Below are positions 1-7,301 of a DNA stretch of 19,577 bases, piece by piece. The notes beneath the pieces are model-generated. The model had not been told where the DNA came from, made no database searches, and was given only the letters and a program-made list of their open reading frames with translations. Each line of letters begins with the position of its first letter. Position 1 is the stretch's first letter. The stretch comes from DASUFH01 sp036274645 (lineage in GTDB: Bacteria; Acidobacteriota; Terriglobia; 20CM-2-55-15): contig DASUFH010000124.1 in assembly GCA_036274645.1 (NCBI GenBank), positions 1 through 19,577 of the forward strand, given 5' to 3'. The translations under genes and the position numbers were made by a program.

Positions 1-134
1 CATTGGGTGGTTTAGCCAGGTCCATTACCCATCGGACAACAGGCAACGCACATCGCACAACCGGGAGCGGGGAAGCGGGGATCGGGGAACTTTTCGCTTC
101 CGTCCCCCGCCTGATCCTGATTAAGCTCTTATAA
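1..134. other. Upstream region of the his cluster, no gene seen
   Basis: This stretch holds no convincing coding frame. It has a G-rich tract (61-87) and a possible hairpin in which GGAAGCG (71-77) can pair with CGCTTCC (95-101). No histidine-rich leader peptide is visible, so a classical his attenuator is not supported. The end of an upstream gene may lie outside the window. Confidence 0.35.
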
Positions 135-1223
135 ATGCGGCAACAATCGCCACTGGATGTCATCAAGCCCGAAGCGCGCAAGCTGTCCGCTTACACGCTG
201 GAGCACGTCCAGGCAGACGTCAAACTGGACCAGAACGAGAGCCCGTACGAGCTGCCCGAAGATCTCAAGCGGGCGGCCGTCGAACGCGTACTGGCGCGTC
301 CATGGGCGCGATATCCCGAATTCATTCCCACTTCGATCACCAAGGCCCTGGCCCGGTTTACCGGGTGGCCCGTGGAGGGCATTCTTGTTGGAAATGGATC
401 GAACGAACTGATCCAGTCGACATTGACGGTTACGCTCGGCCCTTCCCGCACGGTGGCGATTCCGCAGCCGACCTTCACGCTATACAAGCTGATGTCGTCG
501 ATTCTGCAGGCCAACATCGTGACTGTTCCCCTGAGGGCGAAGGACCTGTCCTACGACGTTGAGGCGCTCGCTGCTGCTGCGGCGGGCGCGGATATTACCG
601 TGATGTGCCTGCCGAACAATCCGACCGGTTCCGTCGTCGACGCCGCCGGTCTCAAGAAGATTGTCGAATCGGCCCGCGGGATCGTGATTGTTGATGAGGC
701 GTATCACGAGTTCCACGGCGAAAGCGCGTTCGGACTCCTGGCCGATCACCCCAACCTGATCGTCCTGCGCACGTTCTCCAAGGCCATGTCGATGGCCGCC
801 TTGCGGTTTGGTTATCTGATGGCGTCGCCCGATCTCACCCGGGAGATCTACAAGGCGAAGCTTCCGTACAACGTCAATGTGTTCACGCAGGCCGTGGCGG
901 AAATGGTGATCGAGCGTCGTCCGATGATGGACGAGCCCATCCGGCGCATCGTGGCCGAACGCGAACGCATGATGCGGGAACTGAAGGCGCGTCCCGGGGT
1001 GGAATGTTTTGAGTCGCGCGCCAATTTCATTCTGTTCCGGACGGGCCGTCCGGCCAAGGAAGTGTTTGACGCCATCCGCATGCGCGGCGTGTTGACGCGG
1101 GACGTCAGCGGCTACCCGATGCTGGACCGGTGCCTGCGCGTGTCGGTTGGTCTCCCGAACGAAAACGACCGTTTCCTCGAAGCCCTCGACGCGGCCCTGT
1201 CCGTCGTCGCAGCCAGCCGTTAA
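135..1223 (+). CDS. hisC: Histidinol-phosphate aminotransferase (HisC)
   Basis: This is a PLP-dependent fold-type I aminotransferase that makes histidinol phosphate from imidazole-acetol phosphate with glutamate as amino donor; it acts in the cytoplasm. The 362-residue length fits the family. Visible landmarks are the GNGSNE phosphate-binding loop near 87-92, NNPTG at 161-165, DEAY at 187-190, and the Schiff-base lysine K216 in TFSKAMSMAALRFGY. The C-terminal LRVSVG arginine region contacts substrate carboxylate or phosphate in the family. The ATG at 135 is the first usable start, since a TAA lies directly before it. The neighbours hisB, hisH and hisA on the same strand support HisC over a general aromatic aminotransferase. 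A 125-base gap separates it from hisB, so hisB may have additional transcription of its own. Confidence 0.93.
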   Translation: MRQQSPLDVIKPEARKLSAYTLEHVQADVKLDQNESPYELPEDLKRAAVERVLARPWARYPEFIPTSITKALARFTGWPVEGILVGNGSNELIQSTLTVTLGPSRTVAIPQPTFTLYKLMSSILQANIVTVPLRAKDLSYDVEALAAAAAGADITVMCLPNNPTGSVVDAAGLKKIVESARGIVIVDEAYHEFHGESAFGLLADHPNLIVLRTFSKAMSMAALRFGYLMASPDLTREIYKAKLPYNVNVFTQAVAEMVIERRPMMDEPIRRIVAERERMMRELKARPGVECFESRANFILFRTGRPAKEVFDAIRMRGVLTRDVSGYPMLDRCLRVSVGLPNENDRFLEALDAALSVVAASR

Positions 1224-1348
1224 CGGCGCTTCCTGGCGCATCCCTTGATTGGCTATAGATCGCAAACGTTTTTTGACCGGGAGCGGCGGCGCCGTAGAAT
1301 CTTGGTGCGAGCCGCCGGGACCAGCGTGTCGGACCGGTAGAGAGAGTC

Positions 1349-1939
1349 ATGAGTTCAAGACAAGTCACCCGTTCCCGCAAAACCAATGAAACCGAGATCC
1401 GTGTCACCCTGAACCTGGATGGGACCGGAAAACACACGATCCATACCGGTATTCCGTTCTTCGATCACATGCTCGCCCAACTGTCGCGGCATGGCGGCAT
1501 GGACATGGAGATCGACGCCCGGGGCGATCTCGAAATCGACGGTCACCACACGGTGGAAGACGTGGGGTGGGTGCTGGGCCAGGCTCTCTACGAGGCGCTC
1601 GGCGACCGTCGTGGCATCACGCGCTATGGTCACGCGTACGTTCCTCTCGATGAGGCGCTCACACGCGTCGTGGTCGATTTGTCGGGCCGGCCGTACCTGG
1701 TCTACAACGCGACGTTTCGCGTGGCGAAGATCGGCGATCTGCAGTCGGAACTGATCGAGGAGTTTCTCAAAGCGTTCGTGCAGGAGGGCAAATTCAATCT
1801 GCACGTTGAAAACCTGTATGGCCGCAACCAGCATCACATTGCGGAAACCATCTTCAAGGCGCTGGCCCGCGCGTTGCGCATGGCCGTCCGGATTGGCGAT
1901 GGCGCAACCGACATTCCTTCGACCAAGGGAGTGCTTTAG
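1349..1939 (+). CDS. hisB: Imidazoleglycerol-phosphate dehydratase (HisB)
   Basis: This enzyme dehydrates imidazole glycerol phosphate to imidazole-acetol phosphate, a cytoplasmic step of histidine synthesis. The 196-residue protein is the monofunctional form, without the histidinol-phosphatase domain fused in enteric bacteria. The di-manganese site motifs are present: FFDHMLAQLSRHG (37-49), HHTVEDVGW (66-74) and HHIAETIFKA (162-171). The start at 1349 is preceded by a purine-rich GTAGAGAGAG stretch that can act as a ribosome-binding site. It sits 21 bases before hisH, and the order hisB-hisH-hisA is the common bacterial arrangement. Confidence 0.95.
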   Translation: MSSRQVTRSRKTNETEIRVTLNLDGTGKHTIHTGIPFFDHMLAQLSRHGGMDMEIDARGDLEIDGHHTVEDVGWVLGQALYEALGDRRGITRYGHAYVPLDEALTRVVVDLSGRPYLVYNATFRVAKIGDLQSELIEEFLKAFVQEGKFNLHVENLYGRNQHHIAETIFKALARALRMAVRIGDGATDIPSTKGVL

Positions 1940-1960
1940 AAGTGGAGTTCTGTAAAGCCG

Positions 1961-2560
1961 ATGATCACGGTTGTCGACTACAAGCTGAATAACCTGCGCA
2001 GTATTGAGAATACGCTGCGCCGTCTGGGCGGCGAAACGCTCGTGACATCGGCGCCGGAAGATGTTGCGCGCGCCGAAAAGTTGATCCTGCCCGGAGTGGG
2101 CGCGTTTGCCGACGCCATGCGCAATCTCCGGGAACTCCATCTCATCGATCCATTTGTCGAACGTGTCCGCTCCGGCGTTCCCACGCTGGGCATCTGTCTC
2201 GGCATGCACCTGCTGTTCAGCGAAAGTGAAGAGTTTGGCCTGCACCGCGGCCTCGATCTGCTGGGCGGCCGGGTGCGGCGCATTCCCGAAGGGGTGACGG
2301 TGCCGCACATGGGATGGAACCAGCTGGAGATCCGCCGTCCGGATCCATTGATCGAGGGCATTGATCCCGGAAGCTTCGTCTATTTCGTCCACTCCTATTA
2401 CGCCGATCCGGCGTCTCCGGACCTGACCGTGGCGGCGACGGATCACGGCATTTCGTTTGCGGCGATCGTGGGTTCCGGCAACGTCTGGGCCACGCAATTC
2501 CATCCGGAGAAGAGTCAGAAGGTGGGCGAACGCCTGCTCGCCAATTTCATCCGATTATGA
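1961..2560 (+). CDS. hisH: Imidazole glycerol phosphate synthase, glutaminase subunit (HisH)
   Basis: This class I glutamine amidotransferase subunit hydrolyses glutamine and channels ammonia to HisF, which makes imidazole glycerol phosphate and AICAR. At 199 residues it has the normal family length. The catalytic triad is visible: nucleophile C79 in GICLGMHLLF, and H181 and E183 in QFHPEKS. The oxyanion-strand sequence LPGVGAF is at 43-49. Its stop overlaps the hisA start by four bases (ATGA, 2557-2560), which indicates translational coupling. The obligate partner hisF is not in this window, so it must be encoded elsewhere. Confidence 0.95.
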   Translation: MITVVDYKLNNLRSIENTLRRLGGETLVTSAPEDVARAEKLILPGVGAFADAMRNLRELHLIDPFVERVRSGVPTLGICLGMHLLFSESEEFGLHRGLDLLGGRVRRIPEGVTVPHMGWNQLEIRRPDPLIEGIDPGSFVYFVHSYYADPASPDLTVAATDHGISFAAIVGSGNVWATQFHPEKSQKVGERLLANFIRL

Positions 2561-3294
2561 ATATTTATCCGGCGATCGATATTTTGAATGGGAAAGCCGT
2601 GCGCCTCCTCCAGGGACGGGCGGAAGACGCGACGGTGTATGGTGATCCGCTCGAAATGGCGCATCGCTGGATTTCGGCGGGAGCGACGTGGCTGCACATC
2701 GTCGATCTGGACGGAGCGTTCGAGGGCGATCCGAAGAACCGAGGCATTGTCCGGCATATTGCCCGGTCGTTTCCGGAAACACAGATTCAGCTCGGCGGCG
2801 GGATCCGCGGCATGGAGGTCCTCGAAGACGCCTTCGACGCCGGCGTGGCGCGGGCCGTGCTGGGAACGAGTCTCGTCAACAACTGGGAGTTTGCCGGCGA
2901 AGCGCTCCGGCGATACCGCGATCGTATCGTGCTCGGCATTGACGCGCGCGACAGCCTCGTCAAAGTGGCGGGATGGGCCGAAGAAACCTATATCGACGCC
3001 ATCAGCCTGGCGCATCGCATGGAAGAAGACTTCGGAGCCGAGAGAGTGATTTACACCGACATTTCGCGGGACGGCGCCCTGACCGGCCATAACATCGAAG
3101 CCACGCGCGCGATGATCCGGGGTACGGGACTCCAGGTGATTGCTTCAGGTGGCGTGGCCACGATCGACGATCTGCGCGCGCTGGCCGCGCTGCGGGAGCC
3201 GCGTCTCGACGGCGTCATCGTCGGCAAGGCGCTCTACGAAGGACATATCGCCATTGAAGACGCGTTGTCTGCCGCTCCTCCCAGAACGTCATAG
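2557..3294 (+). CDS. hisA: ProFAR isomerase (HisA)
   Basis: HisA is the (beta/alpha)8-barrel isomerase that converts ProFAR to PRFAR, the substrate of HisHF. The protein is 245 residues long. The catalytic aspartates D8 (PAIDIL) and D129 (GIDARD) are present, as are the phosphate-binding elements LGGGIR (79-84) and ASGGV, and the TDISRDG loop (167-173). These favour HisA over its paralogue HisF. Translation is coupled to hisH by the ATGA overlap. A 27-base gap follows, then an unrelated ThiS-like gene stands where hisF would often be. Confidence 0.93.
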   Translation: MNIYPAIDILNGKAVRLLQGRAEDATVYGDPLEMAHRWISAGATWLHIVDLDGAFEGDPKNRGIVRHIARSFPETQIQLGGGIRGMEVLEDAFDAGVARAVLGTSLVNNWEFAGEALRRYRDRIVLGIDARDSLVKVAGWAEETYIDAISLAHRMEEDFGAERVIYTDISRDGALTGHNIEATRAMIRGTGLQVIASGGVATIDDLRALAALREPRLDGVIVGKALYEGHIAIEDALSAAPPRTS

Positions 3295-3321
3295 CCAGTC
3301 GTCTGCTACACTCACCCGTTC

Positions 3322-3591
3322 ATGGCGACCATCCGGTTTACCCAGAACATCCAGCGGCATGTCGCATGCCCGATGCGCGAGGCGGCGGGATCGACGCTGC
3401 GCGAGGCGCTGGACAATTATTTTCACGACAATGCCCGGGCGCGCGGGTACGTGCTGGATGAGCAGGGAAAGATCCGGCAGCACATGGTCATTTTTATCGA
3501 CGGCGAAATTGCGCGCGACCGCGATCGTCTGACCGATCCGGTCGCTCCGAACGGCGTGATCGACGTCATGCAGGCGTTATCTGGAGGTTGA
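3322..3591 (+). CDS. ThiS/MoaD-family ubiquitin-like protein
   Basis: This 89-residue protein has the size and C-terminal Gly-Gly tail (ALSGG) of sulfur-carrier proteins of the ThiS/MoaD beta-grasp family. Middle segments such as LREALDNYF, VIFIDGEIA and DRLTDPVAPNGVIDVMQALSGG fit the family strand and loop pattern. In that family an E1-like enzyme adenylates the tail and it becomes a thiocarboxylate. No ThiF/MoeB-type activator, thiG, moaE or sulfurtransferase lies nearby, so the pathway is unknown. The gene is followed after two bases by the beta-propeller gene. The codons for the Gly-Gly tail (GGA GGT, 3583-3588) also form the Shine-Dalgarno sequence of that next gene. The two probably act together. 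Confidence 0.8.
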   Translation: MATIRFTQNIQRHVACPMREAAGSTLREALDNYFHDNARARGYVLDEQGKIRQHMVIFIDGEIARDRDRLTDPVAPNGVIDVMQALSGG

Positions 3592-3593
3592 GC

Positions 3594-4709
3594 GTGAGTG
3601 AACGGTTTTTTGTGGCGACAAGGAAGGGACTTTTTACAGTGGATCGCTCCCGGTCCGGATGGTCGATCGGGCGCGCGGCGTTTATCGGCGACAACGTCAC
3701 CATCGCGATGCGCGATCCGCGGAACGGCGATCTGTTCGCTGCGCTGAATCATGGCCATTTCGGCGTCAAGCTGCATCGCTCGCGGAATGAGGGAGAAACC
3801 TGGAGCGAGATTCCGGCGCCGCAGTATCCGCCGATGCCCGAAGGCTATACCCCGAAGATGGTTCCGTTCTTCAACAAGCCTCTCGAATGGTCGCTCAAGC
3901 TCATCTGGGGCATGGTTCCCGGCGGTTCCGATGAGCCGGGCGCAATCTGGTGCGGCACCATGCCGGGCGGACTCTTCCGTTCGGAAGACAGCGGGGAAAC
4001 CTGGGAACTGAACCGGCCTCTGTGGGACGAGCCTCTGCGCGACGCCTGGGGACCGAACGGCGCGGAATGGCCGGGCATTCATTCCATCTGCGTCGACCCG
4101 ACGGATTCGCGCCACGTGACCGTGGGAGTTTCCACCGGCGGTGTGTGGATCACCCGCGACCGCGGTAAGAGCTGGAAAATTACCGGATCGGGCCTGCGTT
4201 CGGACTACCTGCCCCCCGAGCAGGCCGGTGAACCCAACGCGCAGGACGTCCATTGTCTGGTTCAGTGCGCCACGAAACCGGCCATGTTCTGGCTTCAGCA
4301 CCACAACGGCATCTTCAAGTCGGTCGATGACGCCGCGTCGTGGACCGAGATCAAAGACGTGAAGCCGTCCGTCTTCGGTTTTGCCGTCGCCGTTCATCCG
4401 AAGGACCCAAGCATCGCCTGGTTCGCGCCATCGACTAAAGACGAAAAGCGCTGCCCGACCGATGGCCGCGTCGTGGTTAATCGCACGAGTGACGGTGGCA
4501 AAACCTTCCAACCGCTGACGCAGGGGCTGCCGCAGATCCACGCCTACGATCTCGTGTATCGCCATGCGCTCGACGTCGACGAGACCGGCGACCGGCTCGC
4601 TTTCGGATCGACGACCGGGTCGTTGTGGGTCAGCGAAAACGGGGGCGAATCCTGGCAGACGATTTCGTCGAATCTGCCGCCGATCTACTCCGTTCGCTTT
4701 GCGAAGTAG
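3594..4709 (+). CDS. Asp-box (BNR) beta-propeller protein, sialidase/YCF48-like fold
   Basis: This is a 371-residue protein with repeated Asp-box motifs (S/T-x-D/E-x-G-x-T/S-W/F): SRNEGETW, SEDSGETW, TRDRGKSW, a weaker SVDDAASW, TSDGGKTF and SENGGESW. These indicate a six- or seven-bladed beta-propeller of the type annotated as 'exo-alpha-sialidase' or glycosyl hydrolase. No signal peptide is seen, so it is probably cytoplasmic, which argues against true sialidase activity. The start is taken as GTG 3594 because GGAGG at 3583-3587 sits six bases upstream; an in-frame TTG at 3588 would have no spacing. Coupling to the ThiS/MoaD-like gene suggests a joint role that I cannot name. Confidence 0.8.
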   Translation: MSERFFVATRKGLFTVDRSRSGWSIGRAAFIGDNVTIAMRDPRNGDLFAALNHGHFGVKLHRSRNEGETWSEIPAPQYPPMPEGYTPKMVPFFNKPLEWSLKLIWGMVPGGSDEPGAIWCGTMPGGLFRSEDSGETWELNRPLWDEPLRDAWGPNGAEWPGIHSICVDPTDSRHVTVGVSTGGVWITRDRGKSWKITGSGLRSDYLPPEQAGEPNAQDVHCLVQCATKPAMFWLQHHNGIFKSVDDAASWTEIKDVKPSVFGFAVAVHPKDPSIAWFAPSTKDEKRCPTDGRVVVNRTSDGGKTFQPLTQGLPQIHAYDLVYRHALDVDETGDRLAFGSTTGSLWVSENGGESWQTISSNLPPIYSVRFAK

Positions 4710-4733
4710 GCAATGTTGATTCCCCTGATGCAG

Positions 4734-4761
4734 GGGCGGCGCCATGACCGCCCTTTCTCTT
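4734..4761 (+). terminator. Rho-independent-type terminator after the beta-propeller gene
   Basis: GGGCGG (4734-4739) pairs with CCGCCC (4748-4753) across an eight-base loop and is followed by TTTCTCTT. An overlapping alternative hairpin, CCCCTG (4722-4727) with CAGGGG (4731-4736), lies just upstream. The site is between convergent genes, where a terminator is expected. Confidence 0.5.
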
Positions 4762-4790
4762 CGTCTCCCGAGTTTCGAGACAGAGCCTGA

Positions 4791-5165
4791 CTACTGGACG
4801 TCGATCTTCTTTCCATCGGGCATCGTGATCACCAGCAGCCGGATGATTTTCCGTCCATCTCTTGTCGGGTTGCCGCTGACCGACACCTTTTGACCGGGAC
4901 GCACCGTGTCGGGCGTAATCCCCTTGCGAATCAGCATGCCCGGCGTGGTGGTCTCGACCTGCCATTCCGCCGAAGCTCCGGCGCTGTCTGTTGCCTTGAT
5001 GTAGATATACGCATGCGGCGATCTGAACTCCAGCTTCGTTACCTGGCCGGTGAGATTGATGGTCCTGGACACGTCGAACAGGGCCGCAAACGAATGGTGC
5101 GCGTAAACGCCCGAGACAATGACAAGGATGAATGCCACGGTCCACGCAATATGCCGGGATTTCAT
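4791..5165 (-). CDS. DUF6152-like secreted protein
   Basis: This 124-residue protein has an N-terminal signal peptide (hydrophobic core about residues 7-20, likely cleavage after VYA) followed by HHSFAALFD. The AHHSF start and the later pattern GQVTKLEFRSPHAYIYI...W...TPGMLIRKG resemble the DUF6152 family, seen mostly in Acidobacteriota and Proteobacteria. The fold is probably a small beta-barrel (OB-like), and its function is unknown. The start at 5165 has GGAG (5173-5176) seven bases upstream; a longer in-frame reading from 5234 would lack the signal peptide at its N-terminus. It lies 10 bases after the lipoprotein gene, and its ribosome-binding site touches that gene's stop codon, so the two form an operon. 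Confidence 0.75.
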   Translation of the reverse strand: MKSRHIAWTVAFILVIVSGVYAHHSFAALFDVSRTINLTGQVTKLEFRSPHAYIYIKATDSAGASAEWQVETTTPGMLIRKGITPDTVRPGQKVSVSGNPTRDGRKIIRLLVITMPDGKKIDVQ

Positions 5166-5175
5166 ACTCGAACTC

Positions 5176-5844
5176 CTAGAAACGGCTGTCCGCGGGATCG
5201 CAGACAGATTCATAAACAATGCCCTTGGGGTCACGCTCCCACGTAAAGCGGCGTGTCCACGCAGCGGTAAAGGTTTCGGGCGCGGTGATCATGACTTCAG
5301 CTTCGAGCGCGTGGCCGTCGTCCAGCGTTCGATATCGCTCCACCACCGACACGTCGCCGTATTGCCGCAGACCGGCGCCGTCGAGAAGTCCTTCTTCAAG
5401 ATGCGTTGTTTCGATAACGAGATCGTTTCCTTCCCACCGGCCCAGCGAGTACCCCATCCGGCCCGGTGGAAAGTAGTCGGGTGGTTGTCGTCCGTCCATA
5501 TAAATGCGCCGGACCATTCCGAAACTTTCATAGAGAAAGACCAGCATCTTGTCCGTTTGCACGATTTCGAACGGGTAAATAGCCAGTCCGGAGCGGGGGA
5601 ATCCCGGCGTCACGCAACGAATCACCGGGTCCTTCAACGGATCGAATCCCTTGAGGTCCGCCTGGGCCCTGGGAGTCAGCGCCGGCCGGTTTTCATTGAG
5701 GACGGATCTGGGAGATGTCGCCAGCCACACGCCGCTCAGGTCGGGTTGTTTGTGTTCAGCGGGCGGAGTTCCCGCGCAGGCTGCGGTCCAGAGAAGTCCG
5801 ATACAGCCGGCCCAACACGTGAATCGTTTGATTGATCGTTTCAT
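5176..5844 (-). CDS. Lipoprotein of the acidobacterial 'DLSGVW' family
   Basis: This 222-residue protein begins with a positively charged N-region and a hydrophobic stretch ending in LLWTAAC, which reads as a lipobox with C23 as lipidated residue. The mature part opens with PDLSGVW (34-40), then DPLKDPVIRCVTPGFPR, YPFEIVQT, MDGR (116-119) and MGYSLGRWEGNDLVIET (130-146). I know this combination from many uncharacterised acidobacterial secreted proteins, often next to DUF6152 genes as here. No enzymatic motif is recognised. The ATG at 5844 was chosen because it begins the signal peptide; the frame is open to 6036 but the added residues look non-coding. A promoter-like sequence lies 87 bases upstream. 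Confidence 0.75.
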   Translation of the reverse strand: MKRSIKRFTCWAGCIGLLWTAACAGTPPAEHKQPDLSGVWLATSPRSVLNENRPALTPRAQADLKGFDPLKDPVIRCVTPGFPRSGLAIYPFEIVQTDKMLVFLYESFGMVRRIYMDGRQPPDYFPPGRMGYSLGRWEGNDLVIETTHLEEGLLDGAGLRQYGDVSVVERYRTLDDGHALEAEVMITAPETFTAAWTRRFTWERDPKGIVYESVCDPADSRF

Positions 5845-6147
5845 CACCCTCTTGTTCCACCCGGCAAGGCTTAACCTTGCGCTCACTTCCTCGAGACTGA
5901 ACGGCCCGGCGACGAGCGTTCCGGACTGAGAGTATACTCGCCGCTCCCCGCTTGAAAACGCCCATCCACGTCTCGTGGCTGCGGCGATTGCGGCGACTGG
6001 CGGTCTGTTGCGCGGTTCGTGGAATGGCGTTCCCATCCGGGACTCTGCCTTCGAGGTTCGATATTCGGACTCTTTCCGGGGCGGCGCGTTTCAAGTGTGA
6101 ACCGAAATTCGGCGGGCGGCGTCTTGTTGCCTGAAACGGATGAACGC
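5845..6147. other. Divergent intergenic region
   Basis: This interval of about 300 bases separates the minus-strand lipoprotein gene from the plus-strand ECF sigma gene. It contains the minus-strand promoter candidate at 5931-5958. The frame of the sigma factor is open back to 6019, but those residues (rich in Arg, Gly and Ser, with no family similarity I recognise) look like fortuitous coding. No clear plus-strand promoter was found. ECF factors often recognise their own promoter, which could lie here. Confidence 0.4.
5931..5958 (-). promoter_or_regulatory. Candidate sigma-70 promoter for the lipoprotein/DUF6152 pair
   Basis: On the minus strand a TATACT -10 box (5931-5936) lies 16 bases downstream of TTTTCA (5953-5958). 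The -10 is a strong match (5/6) and the -35 is moderate (4/6). It points toward the gene starting at 5844. Confidence 0.4.
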
Positions 6148-6684
6148 ATGCAGGAATACACGGACAGATTGGCTGTTGCGCTGGTGGACGTGGAAGAGGA
6201 ACTGAAGCGGGAGTTCGAACTCCGGCTGCGGGACTCTTCAACACTCGCGTTTCGCGTGGCGTATTCCGTGTTGAGGCATGCCGAAAACGCCGAAGACGTG
6301 GCCCAGGAAGCCCTGGCGCGCGCCTATTCGAAATTCCGCCGGCTGCGGGACCGCGACCGTTTTCGCGCCTGGCTTACGCGTATGACGTGGCGCCTGGCGA
6401 TCGACCGGCAGCGCGCGGACCGCCGGCGGGCTGTTCGGGAATCGGTTCCTCAGGCAGGCTCCGGCGCCGAATCCCCCGTGGAAGCCGTCATTGCGCAGGA
6501 GCGCGCGGCGCGGCTGTGGCGGGCCATCGATGCGCTGCCGGAGAAGCTGCGGCTGACCGTGGTTCTTGCGGGAATCGAGCAACACGACATTCGCGAGGTC
6601 GCGCTGTTGCTGGGGCTGCCGGAAGGCACGGTGAAGTCCCGGCTGTTTCTGGCGCGGCAGCGATTGAAGGAGCTTTTGCAATGA
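6148..6684 (+). CDS. ECF-type RNA polymerase sigma factor
   Basis: This 178-residue sigma factor has region 2 (about 32-95: AFRVAYSVLRHAENAEDVAQEALARAY, then RFRAWLTRMTWRLAIDRQR, including the -10 recognition helix) and region 4 (about 128-176: LPEKLRLTVVLAGIEQHDIREVALLLGLPEGTVKSRLFLARQRLKELL). There is no region 1.1 or 3, which makes it an ECF protein. The ATG at 6148 has GGA seven bases upstream; TTG codons at 6124 and 6127 are alternatives that would add eight or seven residues. It overlaps the next gene by ATGA, which suggests a sigma/anti-sigma pair controlling envelope or stress genes. The regulon cannot be read from the window. Confidence 0.85.
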   Translation: MQEYTDRLAVALVDVEEELKREFELRLRDSSTLAFRVAYSVLRHAENAEDVAQEALARAYSKFRRLRDRDRFRAWLTRMTWRLAIDRQRADRRRAVRESVPQAGSGAESPVEAVIAQERAARLWRAIDALPEKLRLTVVLAGIEQHDIREVALLLGLPEGTVKSRLFLARQRLKELLQ

Positions 6685-7301
6685 ACCCGATCATCGACTC
6701 CGAAGACCGCGAGCTGGCCGCCGAACTCGAAGCGGCGTTGCGGGTCGAACCCGGTCCCGAGTTCCTTCCCCGTTGCCGGGCGCGCATCGAACACGTCCCG
6801 GCGCCTCCGGCCTGGTCACTCGCACGGTTGTGGGTCGTGCCGGCGATAGCGGCGGCTATGGCTGCGGCTGTTCTCTTCTGGTTGCAGACGGATCAGGTCT
6901 ATCCGCCATCCGAGCCAATGGCGCCCCTGGCGCACGTGGACACGTCCGGCGTCGGATCGGTTGAATCAGCGCCCCCGGAACATGGACCGCAGAACCCGCA
7001 TCTCCGGGCGCCAATTGCAAAGAAGGACGTGGTTGTTCCAGGCGCTGCCGCCGTCGATGCGGGCGCGGGCGCCAGAACGGCGCTGTTCCTCGCGGCTGAA
7101 GATCTCGAAGGCCTGAACCGGTTTCTGAAGGGGCTCTCCCCGGAGTTGGCCACTGAGGCAATTCAGGTACAGCCAATCCGGATAGCCCCGCTGATTGTTC
7201 ACGAAAACGTCGTGAGGTCGCTGGGCGCGGCTCCGCCCCTGGCCGTGGAGCCCATACCGCCTTTTGGACCTATCGGCCGAACGGAAGGAGAAATGGAATG
7301 A
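6681..7301 (+). CDS. Putative anti-sigma factor, single-pass membrane protein
   Basis: This 206-residue protein has an acidic cytoplasmic N-terminus (DSEDRELAAELEAALRVEPGPEFLPRCRARIEH), one transmembrane segment at about 49-68 and a Pro/Ala-rich periplasmic part. That topology and the ATGA overlap with the ECF sigma gene fit a membrane anti-sigma factor. The zinc-finger HxxxCxxC motif of ZAS-type anti-sigma factors is absent, so the binding mode must differ, or the protein may have another role. The C-terminal segment LFLAAEDLEGLNRFLKGLSP is of unknown fold. The next gene overlaps by ATGA as well (7298-7301). Confidence 0.6.
   Translation: MNPIIDSEDRELAAELEAALRVEPGPEFLPRCRARIEHVPAPPAWSLARLWVVPAIAAAMAAAVLFWLQTDQVYPPSEPMAPLAHVDTSGVGSVESAPPEHGPQNPHLRAPIAKKDVVVPGAAAVDAGAGARTALFLAAEDLEGLNRFLKGLSPELATEAIQVQPIRIAPLIVHENVVRSLGAAPPLAVEPIPPFGPIGRTEGEME

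Noticed and set aside
1355..2503. Minus-strand open frame of 382 codons opposite hisB and hisH
   Set aside because: It is the complement of two well-supported enzymes and has no recognisable motif.
3423..4745. Long minus-strand open frame (440 codons) opposite the ThiS-like and propeller genes
   Set aside because: It lies antisense to clear Asp-box repeats, is rich in Arg/His/Gly as expected from the complement of GC-rich genes, and shows no domain.
6019..6147. N-terminal extension of the sigma factor from ATG 6019
   Set aside because: The extra 43 residues have no ECF similarity, and ATG 6148 has a better-placed ribosome-binding site.
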